From positions 1-64,000 of the forward strand of contig CAJNOJ010000392.1 of the NCBI GenBank assembly GCA_905250025.1: a DNA stretch of 64,000 bases, written 5' to 3'. The notes beneath the pieces are model-generated. The model saw nothing but the letters and a program-made list of their open reading frames with translations, was not told the origin of the DNA and did no database searches. Position 1 is the stretch's first letter. Each line of letters starts with the position of its first letter. The position numbers and the translations under genes were made by a program. This DNA is from Adineta ricciae (Eukaryota; Rotifera; Eurotatoria; Adinetida; Adinetidae). Shown in pieces: positions 10,623-22,155 of this stretch.

Positions 10623-12894
10623 TCAATTCATCTGAGAAGGTGGTTGTTGTTGTTGTTGCTGCTGCTGCTGTTGCTGCTGTTGAGGAGGAGGTTGAAGAGG
10701 AACTTGTTGTTGAGGAGGTGGTGGACCATAATCGTAACCTTGTGGAGGTGGAGCATAGTACTGCTGTTGTGGTGGTCCAGACACACCTGATGGATCGTAT
10801 GGAGGGTTCTGTGGATAACCATATTGCTGAGATGGGTGTGGAGGTGCGCCACCATTCCAGCTACCAGGGGGAGCTCCACCATAGCCGTAATTAACGCCGT
10901 TAACGTACATTTGTGGTGGTGGTCCTTGCTGCTGCTGTTGTTGTTGAGGAGGGCCACGCATTTGAGGCGGTGGTCCTTGTTGTTGAGGAACAACACCCAT
11001 TGGTTGCTGTTGCTGTGGTGGAACCATACCCATTTGTTGTTGTTGTTGAGGTGGCATTTGATTCGGTGGCCATTGTTGTTGCTGCGGTTGTTGAGACCAT
11101 TGTGCATTAGGTGGGTATGGATTATAATACCGAGGATCTAAATCCAAAGACAGTATTCAATTTCTATCTTCTAACGCAGCAAAAAAGAACTTATCGATTT
11201 CTTACCATAAGCAGTAGGCTGCCATTGTTGTTGTTGCGGCGGTAAAGGTTGTTGTTGCTGCTGCCATTGAACATTTGGTGGATATTGTCCAGGACGTTGA
11301 TTCATTGGTGGAGGCGGTCGGTATTGTTGAGCTTGTTGTGGATGACCATAGCCTGGTGCTGGAGGATAACCACCACCTTGATGCATCATAGGATAACCTT
11401 GATGAGGAGGAATCTGTGGTGGTGGCGGCTGTTGTTGTTGCTGCTGCTGTTGTTGAGGAGGCAACATTTGTTGTTGTTGTTGTTGTGGTGGTGGTGGTTG
11501 CGGTGGTTGTTGTTGTTGTTGCTGCTGCTGTGGCGGCGGCGGCGGTGGTGGTACTTGCTGCATAACAGGTGCCGGTTGCGATGGTGGTAATTGTGTTTGT
11601 ACAGGTGGTTGAGACGATGGCATTGGAGGTGGAACATGTTGACTTTGGGGTAATGGCGGCGGTGCGTGAGACGTGGGAGGCATTGCAGCTGGTATATGTT
11701 GTTGTTGTTGTTGAACAGGCATTAGGGGAGGCACAGATTGCATCGGAGTAGGCATAGGCTGAGGTGGTAATTGAGGTTGTACAGGTTGCGATGCTGGCAT
11801 TTGACTTGGAATTGGTGGTTGAGTTGGTACTGATTGTACTGGAGGTGGTGTCGGTTGTTGTTGAGGAACCTCAGTAGTCGACACCGGCTCAACTTTAGTT
11901 GGCGCTGGTACAGGGGTGGCTTGAGGTTGAACGACCGCAGCTGTTGATGCAGGTTGCGAAGGGAGAGGCGGTGGTGGAGTTGCAGCAGCTTGTTGTTGTT
12001 GTAAGAGTAACTGTTTTTCTTTTTGCAGTTTTTCCATTGCTTCGTATTTTTGTAAGATTTCGTTGATTTTCTCACGACTCAAATTGGTCGATGATGCTTC
12101 AGAATATTCATTATGAAATTTCTCATTAGCGTCTAAAAATTTTCGCTTCTTGTCCAGATGTTTTTCTTCTAATTCCTTCAAATCCTTTTCGAATGTTTCA
12201 CGATGTGTTTTGAGTGCATCGACTTGACGACGCAACGTTAATATACGATCAACACTAATATTTGATCGTAAATCAGGTATACAAACTTCATTAAAAATCT
12301 CATACAATAAACGTTGATTACGTTGAAAACGTGCAGCGGCTATATGACGCGACGAAAAATATATATCATCACCTTCATCGTCATCTGTTGATGGTTCAAT
12401 CGTGAAGGACGAATTATTCATACCATCCATCGGAACACTGTGTCCTGGCATACCTGAACGAAGATATGGCGTTTCATGATCATCATGTCCACGAATACCT
12501 TTGTCTAGAATTTATACGGAAATTTGTTTTTCTTTGATAAGCAGAAAAAAAATGAATTGATTTTCTTACCATGAACACTACGTGCCATAGGCCACGGTTT
12601 GCGACTGTAACGATTGGGATATGGCATCGAATTAGATTTATCCATTGGACCCATGCCAACACCGCCTGGTTTCATTGCACCCATCGAGCCAGATGAGCGC
12701 ATCGATGAAGGTGATGACGAGAGACCCATGTTAGGACCCATAGATGTATTTCCTGGACTAGTACCAGGCATTATGCCGTTGCTCATTCGTTTCGACGATG
12801 CAGACGGTGTTGCTGCTCCTGATAATGGCGGCCGAGGATTAAATCCAGGATGACCATGTGAAGAGACAAGAAATGGTCCTGAATTTTGAGACAT
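10623..12894 (-). CDS. SMARCE1-like: SMARCE1/BAP111-like SWI/SNF subunit lacking the HMG box
   Basis: Three exons (12894-12570, 12504-11206, 11137-10623) give about 712 residues. The diagnostic block of BAF57/BAP111 is clear: AARFQRNQRLLYEIFNEV, IPDLRSNISVDRILTLRRQV, LKELEEKHLDKKRKFLDANE, followed by a coiled coil (about residues 150-240). The N-terminus is Gly/Ser/Met-rich and reaches RYSRKPW, which matches the first residues of the SMARCE1 HMG box. The next exon starts after that, so the roughly 70-residue DNA-binding box is missing. The whole C-terminal half is poly-Q/Pro. SMARCE1 is a core subunit of BAF chromatin remodellers and normally binds DNA through the HMG box. The 65-nt intron at the junction leaves no room for a missed exon. 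Confidence 0.8.
10635..12000. repeat. Coding CAA/CAG (poly-Q) and proline-rich simple repeats
   Basis: Dense TTG/CTG runs on the + strand (CAA/CAG on the coding strand), for example 10636-10680, 11431-11456 and 11500-11532. They encode the glutamine tracts of the BAP111-like C-terminus. Mixed CAA/CAG usage suggests old repeats rather than a recent pure-triplet expansion. Confidence 0.8.
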
Positions 12895-13770
12895 CTAACA
12901 GTCGTTTTCTAGATAATGATGTTCACTACAGTACAGAATCTAAAAGAGTTGAACAAAAAAAAAACAAATAAGACATTCTTCATCAGTTCATCGCTAATGT
13001 CAATGTCTAGAAAAACGTTGTTGCTGACGACAAAGCCATTTTTTCTTTGCTTGTCGAAAATAGCCAATGACAATGTTGTTTACCAGTAGATGTCGTACTC
13101 ATCCAACTAGTGTTTTTTTTCCTTCTTAGTATTTTTCTATAGTTGCTTATTGAAGCGCATGTTGTAATCACTGAATAGTGATGGTTTATTCATATGAACA
13201 ACGTTTCGTCTAATCCGTTTTAATAGTTTGAACTAGGTTCGGATCGGATCGAGTCGAGTCGACTCGGCTCGTTTCATATCCATCCGTTTCTCGCTCTTCT
13301 CTTTCATTCACTGAACTAGCTATTACTATATCAAATAAGTCACGATAATGTAATAGAAAAAAATCCGGCAACGAACGACCGAACGAGCACAAGACGAGAA
13401 ACAGTTTTGACGTTTCTCGACGTCTACAAATAGGCAAAGACAAGAAAGAAGAAAAAAAAAGCTAGCAAAGAAATAGAGCTAAGTAAGTCTCCTTCATATC
13501 TGTTAAGAATACAATGTAATCCTTTTTTGCTTGACATCCGTTTTCTTAATTCAAAAGTAAACTAATTATTTAGCACTTGTATTAATACTGACATGGCAAA
13601 GATTTTCTAACATGAAAGGTAACATGCCAAGAGATTGATTGCTTGTGCTATTCTTCATCGTTAGTGATGACAGATATATGATCGGCTGATGATATTATGT
13701 TAATATTTTCGTCCAGTAAATAGACAGTTTAATTGTAAACAGAAAATTCTCTAGAGATTTCGAGGTTTAG

Positions 13771-13788
13771 TTGGTCACTTGTGACCAA
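13771..13788. repeat. Perfect inverted repeat TTGGTCAC-TT-GTGACCAA
   Basis: Two 8-bp arms with a 2-nt centre. It contains GGTCA and TGACC half-sites, a form read by some nuclear receptors. It lies 0.9 kb upstream of the BAP111-like start and 2.5 kb upstream of Kv4. Confidence 0.7.
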
Positions 13789-15233
13789 TTTCTTTTATCT
13801 TATTGTGTTTTGCTGACGTCGATAAATAACAATCAGCGGAATAGAGAAGAAAAGAACATGATGATTAATCGAATAATTGACTGTTCATTTTGTTCCGTTT
13901 GTTTTTTTTTCTGTTGACTTTAGCTGCCTGTGTGCGCACGAGTTTGCTCGAGAATGCTCGCGCGTTGAGATCATCAATAATGGTGACATAGTGAACAAGT
14001 AAAATGCTGACAATGCTAAAGGCAAGAATTGCATGTTTATGATTGATTGATTGATAAATCGTCTCGTGCGACGATGAAGAAATCAAAAGATAGTAAACTA
14101 TCAAGGCCATAACAGACTTCGCTTAGCACTCGGTGTGTAACAGCAAAGTCGTACATGTACATTCATTCACCCATGCAGTCATCTGGAATGGCATAAAAGC
14201 AAAACAGAACAGATATAGAACAGACCAATGATGGAGATTCATATAATGACATCCAAATACTAGTAGATCATCCAACTGTTTGCAGAAAGCGTGGTGTCAT
14301 TCTTGTTCTCGCTGTTGTTGTTATTCTCAGATGGTATAGTGTTTGTTATTGTTGTTATCATGGCTGTCACTACTGTTTCGAGGGCACATCAATACTCGGC
14401 TTAGCTAAAGCACTTTCGTCACATAATTAAAACACCAATCAAGATATTTTCTGTCTAAATGTATTATATCGCGGCCATCATCTTTTAAGTCGTTTATAAT
14501 CATTTTCTTGTTCTTTCGTTGACGAAAACAAAGTTTTCTTTTTCGCCAAGAACAGAAAGGAGAAAGAAAGGCTGAAGTTATTCTACTAGCGAACAGATGG
14601 TAATGCATCGTTTCTTTTGACTGTTCTTATTAACATTATATTTTCATGCAATGTAATCATTCGATGATTTTGATTCTTAATGATAGTTATAATTATCTTA
14701 TAGAGTTCGTATCGATATTATTTTCAACATTCTCTTAAATCTAATGTCACAATGTCGATTCAATAATCAAAAATATCCTTAAGGACAACAAGGCACTATT
14801 GTCACTCGACTTTAGTTGATGGTGAGTGTGTGGAATAAAGGAGAAAGGAACACACACACAAATACCAAAAAATACCGAATGAATAGAAAGAAAAATAAGG
14901 AAAAGAACAAGAAAAATCAGTTCGTTTGCTTGTTGTTCTGGTTGAGCATTCGCCGACGAGAAACAAAGAAAGAAAGTTGGCACATGTGTTTTGAAGGTTG
15001 TCGTGCTTGACGAGATGTCGGCAATGTTAGTTGTCGCAGTAACGACAGTACGGGAAAAACGAGGCTACCGGAAAACAATCATAATGGAACACAACACACA
15101 CAGAGAACGTTCTCTTTAGTTCTACTTCATAGCGTTTGTTCGACGCACGATATATACATGCACATGCGTACACAAGCGCAACGTTGATTGAGATATCTTG
15201 TCGCTTTTCTTCTATCTACAACGAGTTCTTTGC

Positions 15234-15235
<2 letters not shown>

Positions 15236-15266
<31 letters not shown>
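15236..15266. repeat. (CT)n microsatellite
   Basis: Uninterrupted CT dinucleotides of about 30 nt, inside a longer pyrimidine-rich stretch upstream of the Kv4 gene. Confidence 0.85.
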
Positions 15267-15270
<4 letters not shown>

Positions 15271-16262
15271 CTTCTTCCTCTCTCACGTCAGCTCCTCTTC
15301 TCCTTAGCGTTCTCTATCTCGCTTCGTCTTCGTTTTTCCTTCCATGTATGTCGTTGCTAGCAGTCGTTACGTCTCTTCGAATTGACACTCACCAGGGTGG
15401 TGGCAGAATTCCTCGTCTTTCCATTCTTCTTCTTTTTTCCTTCTTCGTTTTGCTTTTTCTTCCTTATTCTATTGTCCGTCTACTACCATCCAATTCACAC
15501 GATACAAATACGAACGTGTATGCACATACACCGACTCTTTTTTTTGTCGCTTTTTTCTCTTTTTAAGATACATTTATATTATGTTGATCGACGACGAACA
15601 TCTGTTCTCTCATGGAATTTAATGTTTTGTAATAACAATCAAATCAACGGCACACATATAATACATTGTTACAAATCAAGTCGTGAGGTGCGCATAGGCG
15701 CACAGTAGGTTCGTATTGTTAATTAGCACTTGTCAGCATTTTGCCATGATCCCAATGATCGTTCGGAGCGTTTTTTCCTTGTTAGTTTCTGTAGGATGAG
15801 TATTAGTCTCTCATAAAAAACTGTTGGGCATCAACAAAGAAGAAGAAGGGAAGAAAAAAGACATCTTTAGTTAGAAGGAAAGAAAAAAAAAAAGAAAAGA
15901 CTTTGATAAGAAAATGAGATGATGAAGACACATACAGACATCAATATAATGAACATATGTTTAATGTAAACAGGAAAAACTAGATCTTATTATACATGTA
16001 TAAGATTTATATCAATCTACATTAATCTAAAAGCATCTCATATACCACCATATTGTCTAATCGCGTCGATTCAGTCATATTGGTTTCGTAATTGAAACAT
16101 TTTTTGCTTTACTGATGATTATTAACATTGCTATAAAACTAAATAATGACAAAGTAAAGCAATAAAAGGTTTCCAGCCAATACACCCATATATATATATA
16201 GATAGATAGATATACACATATCTTTTTATTATTCAGGATAAACAAGCAGCTACAGACATAAA

Positions 16263-19200
16263 ATGGCTAGTGTAGCTGCATGGCTTCCATTTGCTCGTGC
16301 GGCAGCTATTGGTTGGGTACCATTAGCAAAAAATCCTCTACCACCACCTCCATTTCGTGTTCCAACAAGTGGTGCATCACCAAGTGGCAACGATCGTCGT
16401 TGCGATGAGAAAATCATTATTAATGTTAGTGGTCGTCGATTTGAATGTTGGCGTTCAACATTAGAAAAATATCCTGATTCATTACTAGGCTCGAACGAAA
16501 AGGAATTCTTTTACGATGAAGACACACGTGAATATTTCTTCGATCGCGATCCTGACGTCTTTAGAGTTATTTTAAATTTCTACCGTACAGGCAAATTACA
16601 TTACCCAAAGCATGAATGCATTGCAGCATATGATGAGGAATTAGCATTCTTCGGGATCTTACCTGATATTATTGGTGATTGTTGCTATGAAGATTATCGA
16701 GATCGAAAACGCGAAAACAACGAGAGATTGATTGATGATCGTTTACACGAAGATGAAGACAAAGCGCAACCTAAACCTCAATCGATACGTGAAACAATGT
16801 GGCGTGCATTCGAAAATCCTCAAGTGTCAACGATGGCATCTGTCTTTTATTATGTGACAGGATTTTTCATTGCCGTCAGCGTTATTGCTAATGTCTTAGA
16901 TACAGTTTCGTGTGGAACTGATCCTGAGACAGGTTACGCGAGAACATGTGGAGAACGTTTCTCACGGCAATTCTTCTGTCTCGACACGGCTTGTGTTATG
17001 ATATTTACCGTTGAATATTTTCTTCGACTTTATGCTGCACCGGATCGATTGAAATTTATTCGATCTGTTATGGTAAACTGATTAGGAGTTATTTGGTAAA
17101 AATCTGTTTCCTTTTTGTCTCCCCTATTTAGTCTGTTATTGATGTGGTTGCAATTATGCCGTATTATATTGGATTATTCATGCATCAGAAAGGCGAAGTC
17201 AGTGGCGCATTTGTTACTCTTCGTGTATTTCGTGTATTTCGTATCTTTAAATTTTCTCGACATAGCCAAGGTTTGAGAGTATTAGGTTATACATTAAAAA
17301 GTTGTGCTAGTGAACTTGGCTTTCTCCTATTTTCGTTGACAATGGCCATTATCATATTTGCTACTGTTATGTATTATGCGGAAAAAAGTGTTGTGCATAC
17401 GAAATTTACATCGATACCAGCTGCATTTTGGTATACTATTGTTACAATGACAACACTTGGGTAAGAACAAATATGAAGATAATTATAGAAGTGCATAAGA
17501 AGATTCCCAGGGATACATGATCTTATTCACTGACTATGCACGACATACGATGAGATAGGTAGCTGAGAAAAAGGTCATATATAAACAGAGAAAAGTACAG
17601 AATCAGAAATGATTGATTCTATTACGGAGTTGAACAGGTAGATAAATAAGTCTGGACAAACAAAAAAAAAACAAAAAATATACTATTATGATTACTTTTT
17701 TGACATTCATTAATAATGCCAAAGTCTATCAAGAAAGATTTATTCAGCTCTCTAGACTTCTATACATGGCAAAATCATTGATCCGAATCATTCAGAATAC
17801 ATGATTTGCAACAAGTCAATCTGTAATTGAATTCATCAGTTCTCATCACTTGTTACATTTTACGCTCGACGAGGAAGACAGGAAAGGTGTGAGAACATAC
17901 ATCCCAAATGTTTTCTCACATTATTGTTACACAATTCATAGTCGATAGATATGCGATCATACTTTGATCCCACTCGTATCTTATTAGATTACATGGCATA
18001 GACAGATTCGATTTGGGGCTGGATAGTTTCATCGACTAATTAAAAAATAACAATTCTCAAATAAATGTAAACAAAACTGATCCTGTCAACGCCTCGGGCT
18101 AGAATTACGTGTGAACTAAATAATTGAATATATATATCTATATGTATACAGATTGTAATGTTTATTCTATTATATATGATATACTACAGAGAATAACAGC
18201 TTTATCCCTATTGAGAATTGAGCATGTGGAAAATATAATTGATCCGATTTTTTGTTGTAAAGAACGTAATTAATTGTTTTTTGCCACATTGAGTTGAATA
18301 TGTTTGAAATTATATCGTGTGCGACTTGGAAGACAAGATTCTACAGCTATGCAAATTGATTCATCTTTCTCACTATGTTTTTAGGTACGGTGATATAGTA
18401 CCCAAAACTTGGTAAGTCGAAGTATAGTCTCATGGTAAAGAGACAATTAATCACGGCTCATATGTTTAGGGCGGGTAAAATTGTCGGTGGTGTTTGCAGT
18501 TTGAGCGGTGTCTTGGTAATCGCTCTTCCTGTTCCTGTTATCGTATCGAATTTCAGTAGAATTTACCATCAAAGTCAGCGAGCAGATAAAATGAAAGCAC
18601 AACGAAAAGCACGTCAAACACGGATACGCTTAGCACGTAATGCAACCAGTAATGCATTTGTTGCGGCCAAACGACGTCATGAACAGTATCTTGACGATCC
18701 TGATATACCTATTGATAAAAATATTGTTAATCCATTCGAATTGCAGCATCATCATTTACTACGTTGTTTAGAATTAACTACTGTATGAAAGAAAAAAAGC
18801 ACATCGTATCGATCTTCTATGTGATTATTTATTTTTTCAGGATCGCGAATTTGTTGAAATGGGTCCAGATGCATTAATGGGTGGTGGCGCGAATGCTGTT
18901 GCCGGTACTCATCCAACAACTGGCATCGCTCGGCTAGGTTCTCCTGCTAGACAATTCATTCTAAATCGTCGAAAATGGTGGTGTTGCAGAGTACGACGGA
19001 GAAAGAAGAGCACGGTAAAAAATAACACGGTACGTTTTCTTTTGATACAATTGAGACTTCTCAAAATTCTTTTCACGTCAGGATATTTACATGTACTTTG
19101 AGTCAACGAGACCAGAGTGGCGTTTGATTGAGCTCGAATTGACTTATTTCTACACATATCGATGTACTTTGAATACGCTGATAAGCTACGGAGAACTATT

Positions 19201-19819
19201 GAATGAAAAAATCGATCTTTGTTTGATTCTATTATGTCGCGTTTTCTATTATCTGATTGAATAGGAACTCATGACCTGGATTAAAGATTGATTGCTTTTT
19301 TTTCTCTTTTGTTACACTTACAAAGGTGATCTCTATCATTTGAACAATAAATCTTGTTCAATGCCAGTCGACTCGAAAGACGAAAGATAAAATCATCGAT
19401 TTTCTTTCTAGGATCGTATGAACAATACTAATGCGACGACGAATGAAGAAGAATTAGATGAAGAACTCGGTGATTTTCAATTACCACTTTCCTTAACACC
19501 ACGTGCATCAGCATCGGCTGGTCATATCGTAAATACAACGAATGTGATACAACATCGCCCATCATCTGCATCGGTACAGCACAATGTCGTACTTCATTCC
19601 ACTATAAGTGAATCATCAACGAATCGCTTCGATTTAAACGTCCCGCTCGATACAGATGATCGAATTTTAGAAAGACGGAAAACGAACAGTCTAACACCTG
19701 TACAAGAACAAGGTTCAACAAATGATCTATTAAACGATGATTCACATACTACAACAATACCAACAAGTCACAGTGATATCATACATAGACCAACAACCGA
19801 TGACAAACAAACGGTATGA
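16263..19819 (+). CDS. Shal (KCND-like): Voltage-gated K+ channel, Shal/Kv4 family
   Basis: Six exons: 16263-17072, 17132-17460, 18385-18411, 18470-18782, 18841-about 19029, 19412-19819. The product is about 691 residues. The N-terminus [20 protein letters not shown] is the Kv4 hallmark that binds KChIP subunits. The T1 domain follows ([40 protein letters not shown]), then S1-S3, S4 ([20 protein letters not shown]), the pore (TMTTLGYGD) and S6 ([16 protein letters not shown]). [12 protein letters not shown] plus REFV matches the proximal Kv4 C-terminus. Kv4 channels carry fast A-type K+ current in neurons and muscle. The filter is split over a 27-nt exon. The donor after exon 5 could be 19016 or 19030; both keep frame. 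The distal tail is Thr/Ser-rich and not conserved. Confidence 0.95.
17461..18384 (+). other. Large intron 2 of the Kv4 gene
   Basis: This 924-nt intron is the longest supported one in the window; most are 40-65 nt. The donor is GTAAGA directly after CTT GG of the selectivity filter. The acceptor is TTTTTAG before the microexon. No gene is visible inside. Such size next to a microexon often marks regulated splicing, but no cis motif is proved here. Confidence 0.75.
18385..18411 (+). other. 27-nt microexon completing the Kv4 selectivity filter
   Basis: It is bounded by TTTTTAG and GTAAGT and joins in phase 2. With the flanking bases it gives [11 protein letters not shown]. Skipping it would keep the frame but remove YGD, so no K+ filter would form. 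Confidence 0.85.
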
Positions 19820-20274
19820 AAGTGAATATGACAATGTTTGCCAATATCCCTGTGTTGCTGTTTGCAATATATTTTTTTCTTCGATTCTCTTCTCGCGTCC
19901 TTGAATACATACCGCACATAAATATGCCACATATCTATGCACTCTAGTCACCTGTCTTGCGCGAATCCCTGTGTGTAAATAAGACATTTGTCGGTCTGTC
20001 TCTTTTTCTTTCTCTTGAATTGACAATCATCGTCTTACGGAAAGAAATTTCAACGAAATGCGTTTCTTTCTATTTTATTTTTATGTATTTGTTGTCTTTT
20101 AAATTATTATTTTAATTATTATTATTTTCTTCTCTGTTTGTGTATATGTATCTCAAATAATGAGACTGATTTTTCTTTTTCTTTTGTCTTTTTCTTTTAA
20201 AAAACAAAATTACAATACAACGAAAATAAGATAAAATGTACTAGTTGAGTAATGAAATACAAACACATCAAGAT
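19820..20274. other. Short convergent intergenic region
   Basis: Lies between the Kv4 stop (+) and the ligase stop (-), so it holds two 3' UTRs. It is T-rich with no gene. Confidence 0.6.
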
Positions 20275-21969
20275 TTATTCGGTTTTTACACGTTTCGCGC
20301 TTTCTTGATTATCGTCAGTAGTCGAGTTGGATCGTTTTGTCGTTTTGAACATCTCTTCAAGATAAGCCAAACGCTTACTTTGTTCTTTGACTTTGTTCTC
20401 CAGATTGATCCATTCTGCTTTCGGACGCGTGATCATATTTTGATTATCATCGTTATCATCGTCCATATCATCATCGAATGTCAGACCTTTGTTTTTATCT
20501 TTGACTAATAAACTATCGATTGTTGTTGGTGAAACAGGCTCTTCGGCTTCGATCAGTTCGCGAGTATCGAGAGGTTCTTCTTCGTCCGCTTCCTTTGCAT
20601 TGGTCTTCGGTGGATGAGAATAAGTAGCTAAATGAATTGAACTTGTTCGATAGCACTTAGCACCGAATGTACATGGCGGTTTCGTAGTGGATTCCGGTTC
20701 TGCCGTTTTTGTAGGCTTAGGAGTGGATGATGGATGCTGAAATTGTTTGAGATGGTCAGCATTTGTTCGATAGCATTTTGCTCCGAATTTACACGTCGGT
20801 CGGGTGTCACTAGTTTTTGTCGATGATGATGAAGCTGCTTCTTCATCTTCGTCGTCCGATGTTACGATTTTCTTGCCACTGTTTGCATCACGTGATGGAA
20901 TAACGGAAAACAAGACGGAGTGTTGTTTCGATAGTTTGGCCGATGGAATAATCTTTTGCTGAATACTCATCGGCTTTTTTGTTTTAGCTGCTTCAAGTAC
21001 ATCGTTCCAGGCGAGATCGGTACGAACACGCAGAAAAGTGGGAAATCGTGGATGACCATTGTTGGATAGTTCTTGAAATTTGAATGTAATCACTGAGCCA
21101 ATTTTTGGTGGTTTTCGCCGTTGATCCATATTGAGTCCACTGCCCACATCAAATCGTTTTCCATTAGGTAATTCACATTCCAGAGCACCGGTCATACCAA
21201 TTAAACTTTTGCTCGGTTTATGACCAATGACAAGTGCTTCTAAAAAAATGAATACTTGCTTAAGACAAAACTTTCTTCATCAAAAAATAACACTTTTTAC
21301 CTTCATCATAAAATGTTTTCACTTTAAGTAATGTAGTCGATCGTTTATGTTCATACAGACTGCCTGGCTTTCGAAGCATGATACCTTCCCCACCAGCTGT
21401 ATTGATATCGGCCAAGTACTGTTTCAATTGTGCGATACCTTCACATTTTTTAATACCAACTACTGTCGCATAGCATTTATCATCATCCTGTGGAATATTT
21501 GCTTGTAACCATTTGACCCGATCTTCGTATTTCCCTCCATGAGTTGGAGCATCGAAAATCAAGTATGTTAAGAGTTTGTAATCATCAGGCACGACTTTAT
21601 TTGCTTGTTTTTTCACGATGCTAACACATTTTTGAAACAAACCTCGACCGCACCTGAAAGAACAACTAAAGGTAGAACTCCATGGATGTGCAAAAAAACA
21701 GAAATCTACCATATTTCACCATCGAGTGGAACTTTGGGAAGTGCAGCTTTAAAGAAATCAGGTGTATGAAAAAGATTTCCTTGTCGTGAATAAAAATTCT
21801 TGCCATTCCAGTATGCCCTACAAAAGAAAACCTCCACTACTTGTACTTTTTTTTTCAAATTAATTCCATACCGAACGCCGTCAAGCTTTTCACTCATCCA
21901 CCATCCCGTTGGATCAACATCTTCAGTCCATGTTTCAGCAAGGAGAACTTTAGCTGCTTCGCTACACAT
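20275..21969 (-). CDS. Small ATP-dependent DNA ligase (LigE-like) with two C-terminal PBZ zinc fingers
   Basis: Four exons (21969-21872, 21817-21710, 21653-21301, 21239-20275) give about 507 residues. Ligase motif I is SEKLDGVRAYWNG (adenylated lysine in KLDG). PLDGEIW, then EGIMLRKP (motif IV) and LLKVKTFYDEEA (motif V) follow. The OB fold ends VITFKFQELSNNGHPRFPTF. This compact layout, with no N-terminal DNA-binding domain, is that of bacterial LigE-type enzymes, not animal Lig1/3/4. After an acidic linker come two PBZ fingers, CKFGAKCYRTNADHLKQFQHP-type at 20793-20731 and a second at 20673-20611; each has C-x5-C and two His. PBZ fingers bind poly(ADP-ribose) at DNA breaks. A coiled coil and a basic KRVK end suggest nuclear location. 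The start is uncertain: the frame is open upstream to 22155 with a hydrophobic leader, but that reading needs no splice at a good acceptor at 21962. Confidence 0.88.
20611..20793 (-). other. Tandem PBZ zinc-finger coding segment
   Basis: Two units share C-x-FGAKCYRT-x3-HL-x5-HP. The CYR and spaced His are typical of the APLF/CHFR PBZ fold. The shared FGAKCYRT core suggests internal duplication. Confidence 0.8.
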
Positions 21970-22155
21970 TATTGCAAAAATACTGTTCAAACGAGTGTTT
22001 TTTTGTGACAAAACTAACTCACCTTCAATGTATATATAGTTATTTTTTAGAGCAACATCAACACGTTCTTGCAATCTTGTGGTGTAAGTACAAATCACAG
22101 AACAGAACAGAACAAAACGTAAAAAATTCCGCCTACGCAACATGAGGAAAGACAT

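Larger units (their letters stand above)
12895..16262. other. Long intergenic spacer between two divergent genes
   Basis: This 3.4-kb spacer separates the starts of the BAP111-like (-) and Kv4 (+) genes, so it should hold both promoters. It contains a (CT)n tract at about 15236-15266, pyrimidine-rich stretches (15200-15560), purine-rich A/G tracts (15840-15900), and a perfect inverted repeat at 13771-13788. The open frames in the pyrimidine-rich parts are low-complexity Ser/Leu/Phe strings and I do not believe they are genes. Confidence 0.55.

Noticed and set aside
10487..11590. + strand frames of Val/Glu or Leu/Trp runs
   Set aside because: Antisense shadows of the poly-Q part of the BAP111-like gene.
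15136..15708. Overlapping + strand open frames rich in Ser/Leu/Phe
   Set aside because: They are translations of CT-rich and pyrimidine-rich DNA with no domain and no splice context.
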